This document shows, piece after piece, positions 50,276 through 58,637 of a stretch of DNA of 64,000 nucleotides. Origin of the DNA: JAAYYY01 sp964579295 (GTDB lineage: Bacteria > Chloroflexota > Anaerolineae > Promineifilales > Promineifilaceae); assembly GCA_964579295.1 (NCBI GenBank), contig CAZOGK010000010.1, positions 49,710 to 113,709 of the forward strand. Reading direction: 5' to 3'. Below the pieces are notes generated by a model. That model was not told where the DNA came from and searched no databases. It saw nothing but the letters and a program-made list of their open reading frames with translations. Position numbers and translations under genes: made by a program. Each line of letters opens with the position of its first letter. The first letter of the stretch is position 1.

Positions 50276-50668
50276 TTAGACGCGACGCTTCTTCGGCGGG
50301 CGGCAGCCGTTATGCGGCACTGGCGTTACGTCCGAAATAGAGCGGACGCGAATACCCGAAGCCTGCAGCGCCCGAATCGCAGCCTCGCGGCCCGGACCGG
50401 GCCCCTTGACCACGACGTCCACTTCTTGCATCCCGTGGTCCTGCGCCTCGCGCGCCGCATTCTGAGCCGCCAGGCGCGCCGCATAAGGCGTGCTCTTGCG
50501 CGAGCCCTTGAAGCCGGAAGTGCCGGCGCTCGACCAGCAGACTGTATTGCCCTGCTGATCGGTCATCGTCACGATGGTGTTGTTGAAGGTAGCATGGACG
50601 AAGGCCATGCCCTGCGGCACCATCTTCGTTATCTTTCTGCGCCCCTGTTGGCGACGTCTGCGACCCAT
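50276..50668 (-). CDS. rpsK: 30S ribosomal protein S11
   Basis: The 130-residue protein has the S11 core (FVHATFNNTIVTMTDQQGN near 25, SSAGTSGFKGSRKSTPYAA, GIRVRSISDVTPVPHNGCRP near the end). ATG 50668 is chosen because AAAGGAG lies directly upstream; a longer in-frame start adds 13 residues without family match. It follows rpsM by 76 bases; that gap includes the palindrome CCGGG..CCCGG at 50707-50722. Confidence 0.97.
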   Translation of the reverse strand: MGRRRRQQGRRKITKMVPQGMAFVHATFNNTIVTMTDQQGNTVCWSSAGTSGFKGSRKSTPYAARLAAQNAAREAQDHGMQEVDVVVKGPGPGREAAIRALQASGIRVRSISDVTPVPHNGCRPPKKRRV

Positions 50669-50744
50669 AGTTACTCCTTTAGTCCTCGCAGCATGGGGCA
50701 GCGTCACCGGGCTTTAACCCGGCGCCAGCCGCCCGGTACCTAAC

Positions 50745-51131
50745 TTACTTCTTCGCGCCGCGACGCCGCCCACGGCCGGCGACCGTCTTCTTCGGGCCTT
50801 TGCGGGTGCGCGCGTTCGTCTTCGTCCGCTGCCCATGCACGGGCAGCCCACGGCGATGACGCAGGCCCCGGTAGCTACCGATCTCGGTGAGACGCTTTAT
50901 ATTCATGGCGACCTCACGACGCAGGTCACCTTCGACCGAGTAATCGTTGTCGATAATCTGGCGCAGGCGGCTGACTTCCACCTCCGACAGATCCTTCACA
51001 CGCGTCCCGGGATCGATGCCGGCCACATTGAGGATCTCCTCGCTGCGGCTGTTGCCAATGCCGAAGATGTATGTCAGGCTTGTACGTACTTGTTTGTCAC
51101 GCGGAATATCGACGCCAGCGATACGAGCCAT
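50745..51131 (-). CDS. rpsM: 30S ribosomal protein S13
   Basis: The 128-residue protein begins MARIAGVDIPRDKQVRTSL and carries GIGNSRSEEIL near 30 and SYRGLRHRRGLPVHGQRTKT near 90, with a Lys/Arg tail. It contacts the ribosome head and P-site tRNA. The ATG at 51131 is chosen over an in-frame start 84 bases upstream that would run into rpmJ. It is 16 bases after rpmJ. Confidence 0.97.
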   Translation of the reverse strand: MARIAGVDIPRDKQVRTSLTYIFGIGNSRSEEILNVAGIDPGTRVKDLSEVEVSRLRQIIDNDYSVEGDLRREVAMNIKRLTEIGSYRGLRHRRGLPVHGQRTKTNARTRKGPKKTVAGRGRRRGAKK

Positions 51132-51147
51132 AATTCTTCCTACACTC

Positions 51148-51261
51148 CTAACCTTGACGCTGCTTGTGATTCGGGTTTTCGCAGATGACGCGCACCACGC
51201 CTCTACGCCGCACAATCTTGCACTTGGGACAGCGCCGCTTGACAGATGCTGATACTTTCAT
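51148..51261 (-). CDS. rpmJ: 50S ribosomal protein L36
   Basis: This is a 37-residue protein: MKVSASVKRRCPKCK, then IVRRRGVVRVICENPNHKQ. The zinc ligands are CPKC and C-x4-H, so it is the zinc-type L36. It lies between map and rpsM, its usual place. The infA gene usually next to it is absent: the 74-base gap to map holds no open frame of suitable size. Confidence 0.97.
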   Translation of the reverse strand: MKVSASVKRRCPKCKIVRRRGVVRVICENPNHKQRQG

Positions 51262-51335
51262 CGTCCTACCACCTTACACAGTAAAAAGACGAGCGTTACC
51301 GGGGCGGTCCCGCACCACCCTTGCTCGTCGATAGT

Positions 51336-52100
51336 CTACAATAATGTCAAGATCTCCGCGCCGTCACTGGTCACGGCGACCGTGTGTTCGCAGTGAGCGG
51401 TAAGTTTCCCATCTTTGGCCACAACTGTCCACTGATCCTCGAGGGTTATCACCTCTTTCTTACCTTGCAGGACCATCGGCTCGATAGCGAACGTCATACC
51501 CGGCCGCAGCATGACGCCACGGTTGGGGCGGCCATAGTTGGGCACGTGCGGGTCCTCGTGCATCGTGCGGCCTACGCCGTGCCCGCCATAGCCGCGCACC
51601 ACGTTATAGCCGTGGCTCTCGACAAAGCGCTGGATGGCGGCCGAGATATCGCCAATGCGATTTCCCGGACACACCTGGGCAATGCCCATGTCGAGCGCCT
51701 GGTTGGTCACGTCCAGCAGCCGCTGCGCTTCCGGCGCCAGGCTGCCGATGCCCATGCTGATGGCGGCGTCGCCAATGAAGCCCTGGTAGAGGCAGCCACA
51801 ATCGACGGTGAAAAGATCCCCTTCTTCCAGCCGGCGGCTGCCCGGTATCCCGTGGACCAGCTCTTCGTTGACGCAGGCCGTGATGGTGCCGGGGAACGGC
51901 GGGATGCCTTCATGGAACGTGTATCCTTTGAAGACCGGGCTAGCCCCGTGCTGCGCCAGGACACGTTCCGCCAGCGCATCGAGCTGCCCGGTCGTCACAC
52001 CAGGGCGGGCCGCCTCGCGGACGGCATCAAGCACGCGGGCGACAATCCGCCCCGCTTCGCGCATGATAGCCAGTTCCGCCGCCGACTTGAGCACGATCAT
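51336..52100 (-). CDS. map: Methionine aminopeptidase type I
   Basis: The enzyme removes N-terminal Met from new proteins. It is 254 residues. Metal ligands are visible: FTVDCGCLYQGFIGDAA (two Asp) near 95, GHGVGRTMHEDPH near 168, FAIEPM near 200 and QWTVVAKDGKLTAHCEHT near 225. It is a class Ia enzyme with no N-terminal extension. Its ATG overlaps the adk stop (ATGA). Confidence 0.97.
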   Translation of the reverse strand: MIVLKSAAELAIMREAGRIVARVLDAVREAARPGVTTGQLDALAERVLAQHGASPVFKGYTFHEGIPPFPGTITACVNEELVHGIPGSRRLEEGDLFTVDCGCLYQGFIGDAAISMGIGSLAPEAQRLLDVTNQALDMGIAQVCPGNRIGDISAAIQRFVESHGYNVVRGYGGHGVGRTMHEDPHVPNYGRPNRGVMLRPGMTFAIEPMVLQGKKEVITLEDQWTVVAKDGKLTAHCEHTVAVTSDGAEILTLL

Positions 52101-52753
52101 GCCGCCCTCTCGATCTCCCTGATCAGGTCAACCGTAACCTCGGCGATGCTCTGTTCGCCGTTTACCTCCACCAGCAGGTCGCGCTCGCGATAGAAGTCGA
52201 GCACGGGCGCTGTCTGCTGAAAGTAAACCTCGATGCGCCGCCGCTGTGTCTCTTCCGTGTCGTCGGCGCGCTGTCTCAGCTCGGCGCCGTCAACGTCGCA
52301 GACGCCCGGCTGGCGCGGCGGGCTGAACAGCGCATGGTAGACGCGTCCGCATTGCGGACAGGTCCAGCGGCCGGCCAGCCGCTGCAGCAGCACGTCACGG
52401 TCCACATGGATATAGAGGACGACGGCAATCTGCTTGCCTTGCTCGGCGAGCAGCGCGTCGAGCGCCTCGGCCTGGGGACAGGTGCGCGGAAAACCATCGA
52501 AGATAGCCCCGCTGGCCTCGTCGCGTGACTCCAGCCAGTGACGCACCATCTCGATAGTAACCTCGTCCGGCACCAGCTCGCCCTTGTCCATATACTGCCG
52601 GGCAAGCAGCCCTAGCTCCGTCTCCTTCTGCAGATGCTCGCGGAAGAGGTCGCCGGTAGCGACTTGCGGGATGCCCAGCTCCTTTTCCAGCCGTTTCGCC
52701 TGCGTGCCTTTGCCGGCGCCAGGTCCGCCCATCAACACCACGAAAGTTCCCAT
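52097..52753 (-). CDS. adk: Adenylate kinase, zinc-LID form
   Basis: The enzyme interconverts AMP, ADP and ATP. At about 218 residues it has the P-loop GGPGAGKGTQAK near 8, ATGDLFREH, FDGFPRT and the LID with CPQC..CDVD, a three-Cys/one-Asp zinc site. The start is either ATG 52753, with GGGGG nine bases upstream, or ATG 52762. The first is preferred because the second has its G-run adjacent. It lies just after secY. Confidence 0.96.
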   Translation of the reverse strand: MGTFVVLMGGPGAGKGTQAKRLEKELGIPQVATGDLFREHLQKETELGLLARQYMDKGELVPDEVTIEMVRHWLESRDEASGAIFDGFPRTCPQAEALDALLAEQGKQIAVVLYIHVDRDVLLQRLAGRWTCPQCGRVYHALFSPPRQPGVCDVDGAELRQRADDTEETQRRRIEVYFQQTAPVLDFYRERDLLVEVNGEQSIAEVTVDLIREIERAA

Positions 52754-52766
52754 GATGGCCATCCCC

Positions 52767-54125
52767 CTAGCCGATGAAACCTTCGTAGCGCCGCATCAGT
52801 AGCTGCGCTTCGAGCTGGCGCAGGGTGTCGATGACCACGCCGACGACGATGATCAGGCCAGCGCCATCCACCACCAGGGCGCTCTGTTCCAGCCCGGGGA
52901 TCTGCAGCACGCGCGCGACGAGCTGCATGATGCCCGGCAGGATGGCAACCAGGCCAAGGAATAGCGCGCCGACGAAGGTAATGCGCCGCACTACCGACGT
53001 AATGTAGCTGGAGGTGCGCTGTCCGGGGCGAATACCCGGAATGAAGCCGCCCTGCCGCTGCAGCGTCTGCGCCAGATTTTGCTGCTGCACCATCACGTCT
53101 GTGTAGAAGAAGGTAAAGCCCACGACCAGTAGGAAGTAGACGAACCAGTAGATAAAGCCCTCGGCCTGTCCGAATGCCGTGTAAATCCAGTTAGCCACAC
53201 GGGTCAGGAAGCCGGTGCTTTCCGGGTTGATGAAGAACTGGGCAATGAGCGCCGGGAAGGTCAGCAGCGACTGGGCGAAGATGATCGGGATCATCCCAGC
53301 CGTATTCACCTTGAGCGGAATGTACGTGCTCTGGCCCTGATAGACCTTGCGGCCACGCACCCGGCGCCCGTATTGCACGGGAAGCCGGCGCTGGCCTTCC
53401 TGGATGACGACAATGACCAGCACAGTCGCCACCGTCAGCAGCACGAAGGCAATGATGGTGAACCAACGGGCCGTGACATCCGTGCCGGGTGCGAACAGCC
53501 GCGCCAGGTTCTCCGGGATACCGGCCACGATGCCGCCGAAGATGATCAGCGAGATACCCTGACCCACGCCATTCTCCGTAATCAGCTCGCCCAGCCAGAT
53601 GGCAAACATAGTGCCGCCGGTCATTGCCAGCAGCGTCGTCAACGTCGCCAGCGTCTCCGTGGGACCGTCAAAACCAAAGAATGGCATAATCAGCTCCAGC
53701 CCACCCAGGCTGAAGCCGACGAGGCGGATCTGGCCGACTGCCTGCAGCAGGGCCAGAGGGATGGTCATGATATAGGTGAAGCGGTTGATCTTGTTGCGGC
53801 CGCTCTCACCCTCAGCCGCCAGCTCTTCAAGCTGCGGAATAATCGGCGTCAGCAGCTGGATAATAATCGACGCGGTGATGTAGGGATAGACGCCCATCGC
53901 CATCACCGAGAAGTTGCGCACGGCGCCGCCTGAGAGCAGGTCAAGCACGTCGAGGAAACGATTCCCCGTGACAGCCCCTGTCGTAAACTGCAGCCACGCG
54001 CCCAAGTTGACCCCCGGCGCCGGAATATTCGCAACCAGCCGGTAGATCACCAGAATGAGGATGGTATAAAGAATTCGCCGGCGTAGATCAGGCAGGGCGA
54101 AGGCGTTGCGTAAAGACTCAATCAT
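52767..54125 (-). CDS. secY: Protein translocase subunit SecY
   Basis: SecY is the ten-helix channel of Sec export. It has 452 residues. Segments include LGVYPYITASIIIQLL near 70, GRNKINRFTYIMT near 105 and FTFFYTDVMVQQQNLAQTLQ near 340, with the plug and cytosolic loops in order. The ATG at 54125 is taken because AGGAG is upstream; a longer frame adds 22 unrelated residues. The 104-base gap to rplO holds a stem (54179-54202) that could affect secY expression. Confidence 0.96.
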   Translation of the reverse strand: MIESLRNAFALPDLRRRILYTILILVIYRLVANIPAPGVNLGAWLQFTTGAVTGNRFLDVLDLLSGGAVRNFSVMAMGVYPYITASIIIQLLTPIIPQLEELAAEGESGRNKINRFTYIMTIPLALLQAVGQIRLVGFSLGGLELIMPFFGFDGPTETLATLTTLLAMTGGTMFAIWLGELITENGVGQGISLIIFGGIVAGIPENLARLFAPGTDVTARWFTIIAFVLLTVATVLVIVVIQEGQRRLPVQYGRRVRGRKVYQGQSTYIPLKVNTAGMIPIIFAQSLLTFPALIAQFFINPESTGFLTRVANWIYTAFGQAEGFIYWFVYFLLVVGFTFFYTDVMVQQQNLAQTLQRQGGFIPGIRPGQRTSSYITSVVRRITFVGALFLGLVAILPGIMQLVARVLQIPGLEQSALVVDGAGLIIVVGVVIDTLRQLEAQLLMRRYEGFIG

Positions 54126-54229
54126 CGGATGTCCTCTCCTAGCAGTGTCAGACGCACTCGTAACCGTCACAGCCCCACCCGGCAAGGCCATTGCCTTCCC
54201 GGGCGAGGGTCAGTTGTCGACGAGTTCGG

Positions 54230-54691
54230 TTACGATTCAGGCTCAAGCGACAAGACCTCAATCTGGCCGCCCGCCTTTTCAATCTTCTCCTGCGCTGACT
54301 TGGAGAAGCGATGGGCTTTCACGGTGAGCGCGACCTTGATATCGCCATCGCCGAGGACGACGACCGGATCTTCCGGCCGCTTCAGTAAGCCGACGAGGGT
54401 AAGGACAACCGGGTTGACCTCGGCGCCCGCTTCAAAGCCGGCCAGGTCACGCAGGTTCACCGGCTGGTAGACAATCTTGTTGCGATTATGAAAACCACGC
54501 TTATAAGGCAAGCGACGGGCCAGCGGCAGCTGTCCACCCTCAAAGTAGGGCGCGACGCCGCCGCCGCTACGGGCATTCTGGCCTTTCGTCCCGCGGCCGG
54601 CGGTCTTACCCTGGCCGGCTGCGATGCCACGACCCACTCGCTTGCGCTTCTTCCGGGAACCATCATCCGGACGCAGATCGTTGAGTTTCAT
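54230..54691 (-). CDS. rplO: 50S ribosomal protein L15
   Basis: This 153-residue protein has the Gly/Lys/Arg-rich N-terminal arm (RVGRGIAAGQGKTAGRGTKG) and a C-terminal globular part (VNPVVLTLVGLL, HRFSKSAQEKIEKAGG). It sits between rpmD and secY. The ATG is three bases upstream of the rpmD stop region. Confidence 0.97.
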   Translation of the reverse strand: MKLNDLRPDDGSRKKRKRVGRGIAAGQGKTAGRGTKGQNARSGGGVAPYFEGGQLPLARRLPYKRGFHNRNKIVYQPVNLRDLAGFEAGAEVNPVVLTLVGLLKRPEDPVVVLGDGDIKVALTVKAHRFSKSAQEKIEKAGGQIEVLSLEPES

Positions 54692-54693
54692 CC

Positions 54694-54879
54694 TTATTCT
54701 TCCTCTTCCACCACTACCAGGTGGTTAACTCGATTGACCATGCCGCGAATGACCGGCGTATCATCATGCTCAACCGTCTGGTTCAGCTTGCGCAGGCCGA
54801 GGGCGCGAATGGTCCCTTTCTGTTTCTCGTTATAGCCAATGGCGCTCTTGACGTAGGTAATGCGAAGCTTCTTACTCAT
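54694..54879 (-). CDS. rpmD: 50S ribosomal protein L30
   Basis: This is a 61-residue protein: KKLRITYVKSAIGYNEKQKG, then LRKLNQTVEHDDTPVIRGMV. It is the bacterial short form. ATG 54879 overlaps the rpsE stop by eight bases. The longer in-frame start inside rpsE adds 15 residues that are not family-like. Confidence 0.96.
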   Translation of the reverse strand: MSKKLRITYVKSAIGYNEKQKGTIRALGLRKLNQTVEHDDTPVIRGMVNRVNHLVVVEEEE

Positions 54880-55405
54880 AGCTGCGACTCCAGAAAGGAG
54901 CAACCTCTTCGGGCTCCTTGTCACGCCGTAAGGCTTCCGCTTCCACCGTCTTCAGCCGCTCCAGGCCGTCCATGGTGGCGGCAATGACGTTGAGCACGTT
55001 GGGGCTGCCCAGGGACTTGGACAGGATGTCGCGGTAGCCGGCTGCTTCCAGCACGGCGCGCACGCCGCCGCCGGCAATAACGCCGGTGCCTGGCGCTGCC
55101 GGCTTGAGCAGAACCTTAGCCGCTCCATGCTGCCCGATTATCTCGTGCGGAATGGTGTTGCCGAGCATCGGCACGGGGCGCATCTCTTTGCGCGCGGCTT
55201 CCAGACCCTTGCGGATCGCATCCGGCACAGAACGCGCTTTGCCGATGCCAAAGCCCACGCTGCCGCGGTTGTCGCCCACGACGACGAGGACGCGGAAGGC
55301 AAAACGGCGACCACCGCCGTGGACCTTGGCCACGCGGTTAATGTCGATGATTCGCTCGTCAAACTCGGGACGCTCCTGGTCCCGAAACTGTCGTCTGTTA
55401 CCCAT
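54872..55405 (-). CDS. rpsE: 30S ribosomal protein S5
   Basis: The 177-residue protein has the double-stranded RNA-binding half (FRVLVVVGDNRGSVGFGIGK near 37) and the C-terminal half (GVIAGGGVRAVLEAAGYRDI). The C-terminal tail (LRRDKEPEEVAPFWSRSYE) is a little longer than usual. It functions in decoding accuracy at the small-subunit head. Confidence 0.97.
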   Translation of the reverse strand: MGNRRQFRDQERPEFDERIIDINRVAKVHGGGRRFAFRVLVVVGDNRGSVGFGIGKARSVPDAIRKGLEAARKEMRPVPMLGNTIPHEIIGQHGAAKVLLKPAAPGTGVIAGGGVRAVLEAAGYRDILSKSLGSPNVLNVIAATMDGLERLKTVEAEALRRDKEPEEVAPFWSRSYE

Positions 55406-55419
55406 TCTTCTCTCCTTGC

Positions 55420-55782
55420 CTAAAACTCGAGCCCTGCGGCTCGAGCAGCCTCGGCCACAGCTTTAATACGGCCGTGGTACGGGTAACCACCGCGGTCGAA
55501 GACTACCTGCTTAATGCCCGCGTCGATAGCGCGCTCGCCCACGACGCGGCCGATAACGGTCGCCTTCTCCGACTTCTTCTTGCCTTCCAGCTCTGACTGT
55601 AGGGCCGCTTCCATGGTGGAAGCCGAGACGAGGGTATGACCCGATACGTCGTCAATCACCTGAACGTAAAGATGGTTCAGGCTGCGGAATACATTGAGGC
55701 GCGGCCGTTCCGGCGTGCCGGCAATATGGGCGCGGATACGGCGCTGCCGCCGCTTGCGAGCTTCACGTGATTTTGCAGACAT
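55420..55782 (-). CDS. rplR: 50S ribosomal protein L18
   Basis: The 120-residue protein has RRIRAHIAGTPERPRLNVFR near 14, SLNHLYVQVIDD and the end VVFDRGGYPYHGRIKAVAEA. It binds 5S rRNA with L5. A 14-base gap to rpsE and an 11-base gap from rplF fit the spc operon. Confidence 0.97.
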   Translation of the reverse strand: MSAKSREARKRRQRRIRAHIAGTPERPRLNVFRSLNHLYVQVIDDVSGHTLVSASTMEAALQSELEGKKKSEKATVIGRVVGERAIDAGIKQVVFDRGGYPYHGRIKAVAEAARAAGLEF

Positions 55783-55793
55783 ACCAGCCTCAC

Positions 55794-56336
55794 CTACACC
55801 TTACCGGCCTTGCCGGCCTTACGCCGGACCCGCTCATCCTCATAGCGAATCCCCTTGCCCTTGTAGGGCTCCGGGGGGCGCGTTTTGCGAATTCTTGCAC
55901 AGATCTCGCCGACCATTTCTTTGTTGCTGCCGGTGACGACAATTGTCTTACCACGATCGAGCACGTCATAGCTGAGCTGGTCCATCGGCTCAAACTGCAC
56001 GGGATGGGAATAACCGACGTGCAGCACGAGGTTGGGGCCGCTCATCTCGGCGCGGTAACCTACGCCCTCGATAATCAGGCGGCGGGTGAAGCCTTCGCTC
56101 ACACCGGTCACCATGTTGTTGAGGAGCGCGCGGGTCAGGCCATGCAGCGACCGGTGCTCGCGCGAGTCGCTCGGACGCGACACAGAGAGCACGCTGTCCT
56201 CCAGGTTGATTGCCAGCTCTGGATGGAACGTCTGCTCCAGCGAACCGCGGCTGCCCGTCACCTTGACGTGGTTGCCGTCGATTTCTACCTGGACGTTGTC
56301 GGGCACCGGGATCGGCATCTTTCCAATTCGAGACAT
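55794..56336 (-). CDS. rplF: 50S ribosomal protein L6
   Basis: This is a 180-residue protein: MSRIGKMPIPVPDNVQVEI, then VKVTGSRGSLEQTF, two homologous halves, and the end PPEPYKGKGIRYEDERVRRK. It sits at the factor-binding region by the stalk base. It starts 12 bases after rpsH. Confidence 0.97.
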   Translation of the reverse strand: MSRIGKMPIPVPDNVQVEIDGNHVKVTGSRGSLEQTFHPELAINLEDSVLSVSRPSDSREHRSLHGLTRALLNNMVTGVSEGFTRRLIIEGVGYRAEMSGPNLVLHVGYSHPVQFEPMDQLSYDVLDRGKTIVVTGSNKEMVGEICARIRKTRPPEPYKGKGIRYEDERVRRKAGKAGKV

Positions 56337-56348
56337 GCCTTACCTCCG

Positions 56349-56756
56349 TTACCAGACCTTGCACAGAACCTCGCCGCCAACGCCGAGGCGGCGGGCCCTA
56401 TGGCCGGTCATGACGCCCTGGGAGGTTGTGAGGACGGCAATGCCCATCCCGTTCAATACCCAGGGGATTTCATCTTTTGCAACGTACACACGGCGGCCCG
56501 GCTTGCTCACACGCTGCAGGTCCGTAATCACGGATTCGCGGTTGCGCCGGTCGCCAACGTATTTCAACTTGATGCGCAGCGCCGGCCGCGGCGTCTCAGG
56601 CAGCACCTGGTAATCTTCAATGTAGCCCTCTTCCTTCAGCACGCGGGCAATCGCCTCGTTGGTGTTGGAGTGAGGAATAGATACGGCTGGGTGCTGGCGC
56701 CGCAGCGCATTGCGCACGCGCGTTAACATATCGGCAATGGGATCACTCATTGACAT
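56349..56756 (-). CDS. rpsH: 30S ribosomal protein S8
   Basis: This is a 135-residue protein: DPIADMLTRVRNALRRQHPA near 5, ARVLKEEGYIEDYQVLP and the C-terminal GMGIAVLTTSQGVMTGHRAR that binds the 16S central domain. S8 is the classical translational repressor of the spc operon; no target hairpin was identified here. Confidence 0.97.
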   Translation of the reverse strand: MSMSDPIADMLTRVRNALRRQHPAVSIPHSNTNEAIARVLKEEGYIEDYQVLPETPRPALRIKLKYVGDRRNRESVITDLQRVSKPGRRVYVAKDEIPWVLNGMGIAVLTTSQGVMTGHRARRLGVGGEVLCKVW

Positions 56757-56769
56757 GGTATAGGTCCTG

Positions 56770-56976
56770 TTACCAGCTAGATTTGACCACGCCGGGGATA
56801 TTGCCCTTCAGCGCCTCTTCACGGAAGTGAATCCGGCAGAGACCGAAGCGGCGTAAATAGCCACGGGGGCGACCACAGGTCTTGCCAGAGCGTGGGTCTA
56901 CGTACTGGCAGCGGTTACGCACGCGGTTGCGGTATTTGCGCCGTTCCTCCCGGGCGGTCATCGACTTCTTCGCCAT
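56770..56976 (-). CDS. rpsN: 30S ribosomal protein S14, variant zinc type
   Basis: The 68-residue protein is a few residues longer than the usual 61-residue zinc type. The core TCGRPRGYLRRFGLCRIHFR is intact, but the zinc-ligand set is changed. The first knuckle is Cys23-x10-Cys34 instead of a CxxC, through insertion of YVDPRSGK, and the second is Cys47-x2-His50 instead of Cys-x2-Cys. The end GNIPGVVKSSW is normal. It lies between rplE and rpsH as expected. Confidence 0.96.
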   Translation of the reverse strand: MAKKSMTAREERRKYRNRVRNRCQYVDPRSGKTCGRPRGYLRRFGLCRIHFREEALKGNIPGVVKSSW

Positions 56977-56986
56977 CGTTTACTCC

Positions 56987-57535
56987 TTAGCTTTCCGCAA
57001 ACGGCATCCCGAGCATACTGAGGAGACGCCGCCCTTCTTCATCGTTCTGCGCGCTGGTGACAATACTCACTTCCATACCGCGCACCTTGTCGATCTTGTC
57101 GTAGTCAATCTCCGGGAAAATCAGCTGCTCGCGCAAACCCAGCGTATAGTTGCCGCGACCATCAAATGCGTCCGGAGAAACGCCCTGAAAGTCCCGCGTA
57201 CGGGGCAGAGCTACGTGAATCAGGCGGGTCAGGAAGCTCCACATCCGTTCACCGCGCAGGGTCACCTTGAGCCCAATGGCCCGGCCCTCGCGCAGCTTGA
57301 AGCTGGCAATAGATTTCTTCGCCCGCGTCACCACCGGCTTCTGGCCCGTAATCGCCAGAATATCGTTGGTGGCAAAATCGATAGCCTTGGGGTTGTCTAA
57401 TGCTTCACCCAGGCCAACGTTCACGACGATCTTCTGCAGGCGGGGCACCTGCATCACGCTATCATATTGAAATTCGTCCATCAGAGCCGGTACAATTTCG
57501 TCCTTGTACTGCTCTGGAAGCGGCTTGAATGCCAT
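56987..57535 (-). CDS. rplE: 50S ribosomal protein L5
   Basis: The 182-residue protein has VPRLQKIVVNVGLGEALDNP near 31, GQKPVVTRAKKSIASFKLRE near 68, and PRTRDFQGVSPDAFDGRGNY near 128. It binds 5S rRNA and contacts the P-site tRNA. A 129-base gap after rplX, with a GCCAGC..GCTGGC stem at about 57560-57585, precedes it. Confidence 0.97.
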   Translation of the reverse strand: MAFKPLPEQYKDEIVPALMDEFQYDSVMQVPRLQKIVVNVGLGEALDNPKAIDFATNDILAITGQKPVVTRAKKSIASFKLREGRAIGLKVTLRGERMWSFLTRLIHVALPRTRDFQGVSPDAFDGRGNYTLGLREQLIFPEIDYDKIDKVRGMEVSIVTSAQNDEEGRRLLSMLGMPFAES

Positions 57536-57664
57536 CTTATCCTCCGCGCTGAGTGGCAGGCCAGCTATGCTAGCCGGCTGGCAGGTCCCCTCGTCTCGCT
57601 GCCGGCCCGGCTACGTACACTGCCTGGCTCACCACAGAATTGCTTATCTTCCAGTTGTTCTTAG

Positions 57665-57985
57665 TTAATTGAGGTCGCGGCCGCTCCGCTTGGCGAAGCG
57701 GACCTTCTGACCATTCTCGTCTTCGCGAACGCCGACGCGTGTCGGCCGGTCGCTCTCAGGATCGACGAGCATGACGTTACTGATGTGAATGGGGGCCTCG
57801 AATTCGATGATGCCACCCTGCACCCGCGAGCGGCCGCCCTGCTGCGGCTTCTGGTGCTTCTTCACCATGTTGACGCCTTTGACGACGACACGGTTGTCGC
57901 GGGGGATCACGCGGATCACCTCACCACGCACACCGCGGTCGTTGCCGGCAATCACTTCCACGATATCGCCTTTCTTGATGTGCAT
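57665..57985 (-). CDS. rplX: 50S ribosomal protein L24
   Basis: This is a 106-residue KOW-domain protein: HIKKGDIVEVIAGNDRGVRG, then VVVKGVNMVKKHQKP and the C-terminal IEFEAPIHISNVMLVDP. It starts assembly of domain I of 23S rRNA. It is 11 bases after rplN. Confidence 0.97.
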   Translation of the reverse strand: MHIKKGDIVEVIAGNDRGVRGEVIRVIPRDNRVVVKGVNMVKKHQKPQQGGRSRVQGGIIEFEAPIHISNVMLVDPESDRPTRVGVREDENGQKVRFAKRSGRDLN

Positions 57986-57996
57986 CTCCGTCTACC

Positions 57997-58368
57997 TCAC
58001 AGCACTTCGGGCGCCAGCGACAGAATGCGGCTGAAGCCCTGCTCGCGCAGCTCGCGCGCGACCGGCCCAAAGATGCGCGTTCCAACCGGCAGCTGCGATT
58101 CGCCGCTGAGAAGCACGGCAGCGTTGTCGTCGAAGCGGATGTAACTGCCATCGTCGCGGCGGTATTCCTTGCTGGTCCGCACGATGACGGCGCGCACGAT
58201 CTGGCTCTTCTTGATATTGGCGTTGGGCGTCGCCTTTTTCACCGTCGCCACGACGATGTCGCCGACGCCGCCGTAGCGGCGCCGGGAACCACCGGTCACC
58301 TGAATGACCAGCAGCTCGCGCGCGCCGGAGTTGTCAGCTACCCGCAGGCGGCTTTCTTGTTGAATCAT
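57997..58368 (-). CDS. rplN: 50S ribosomal protein L14
   Basis: This is a 123-residue protein: MIQQESRLRVADNSGARELL, then GDIVVATVKKATPNANIKKS and the late RIFGPVARELREQGFSRIL. It sits at the subunit interface, where silencing factor RsfS binds. Start and length are standard. Confidence 0.97.
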   Translation of the reverse strand: MIQQESRLRVADNSGARELLVIQVTGGSRRRYGGVGDIVVATVKKATPNANIKKSQIVRAVIVRTSKEYRRDDGSYIRFDDNAAVLLSGESQLPVGTRIFGPVARELREQGFSRILSLAPEVL

Positions 58369-58381
58369 CGCCTCATTCCTC

Positions 58382-58633
58382 CTACCTGGCGCGCTCGATC
58401 ACGCGCACCACGGCCCACCGCTTGTGGCGGCTATAGGGCTTCGACTCGATGATCTCAACCGTATCACCTTCGCGCGCCTCGTTATTCTCGTCGTGCGCCT
58501 TGTACTTCTTGACCAGGCGCACCACCTTCTTATAAAGAGGGTGCTGCTTGGTGGTGGTCACGTTGACGACCACTGTCTTGTCCATCTTGTCGCTGCTGAC
58601 CACGCCGGTCAGTCGTTTCCGCTGTTCTCTCAT
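58382..58633 (-). CDS. rpsQ: 30S ribosomal protein S17
   Basis: The 83-residue protein has GVVSSDKMDKTVVVNVTTTK near 11 and an OB fold ending SKPYSRHKRWAVVRVIERA. It binds the 5' domain of 16S rRNA. It is four bases after rpmC. Confidence 0.97.
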   Translation of the reverse strand: MREQRKRLTGVVSSDKMDKTVVVNVTTTKQHPLYKKVVRLVKKYKAHDENNEAREGDTVEIIESKPYSRHKRWAVVRVIERAR

Positions 58634-58637
58634 GTGC

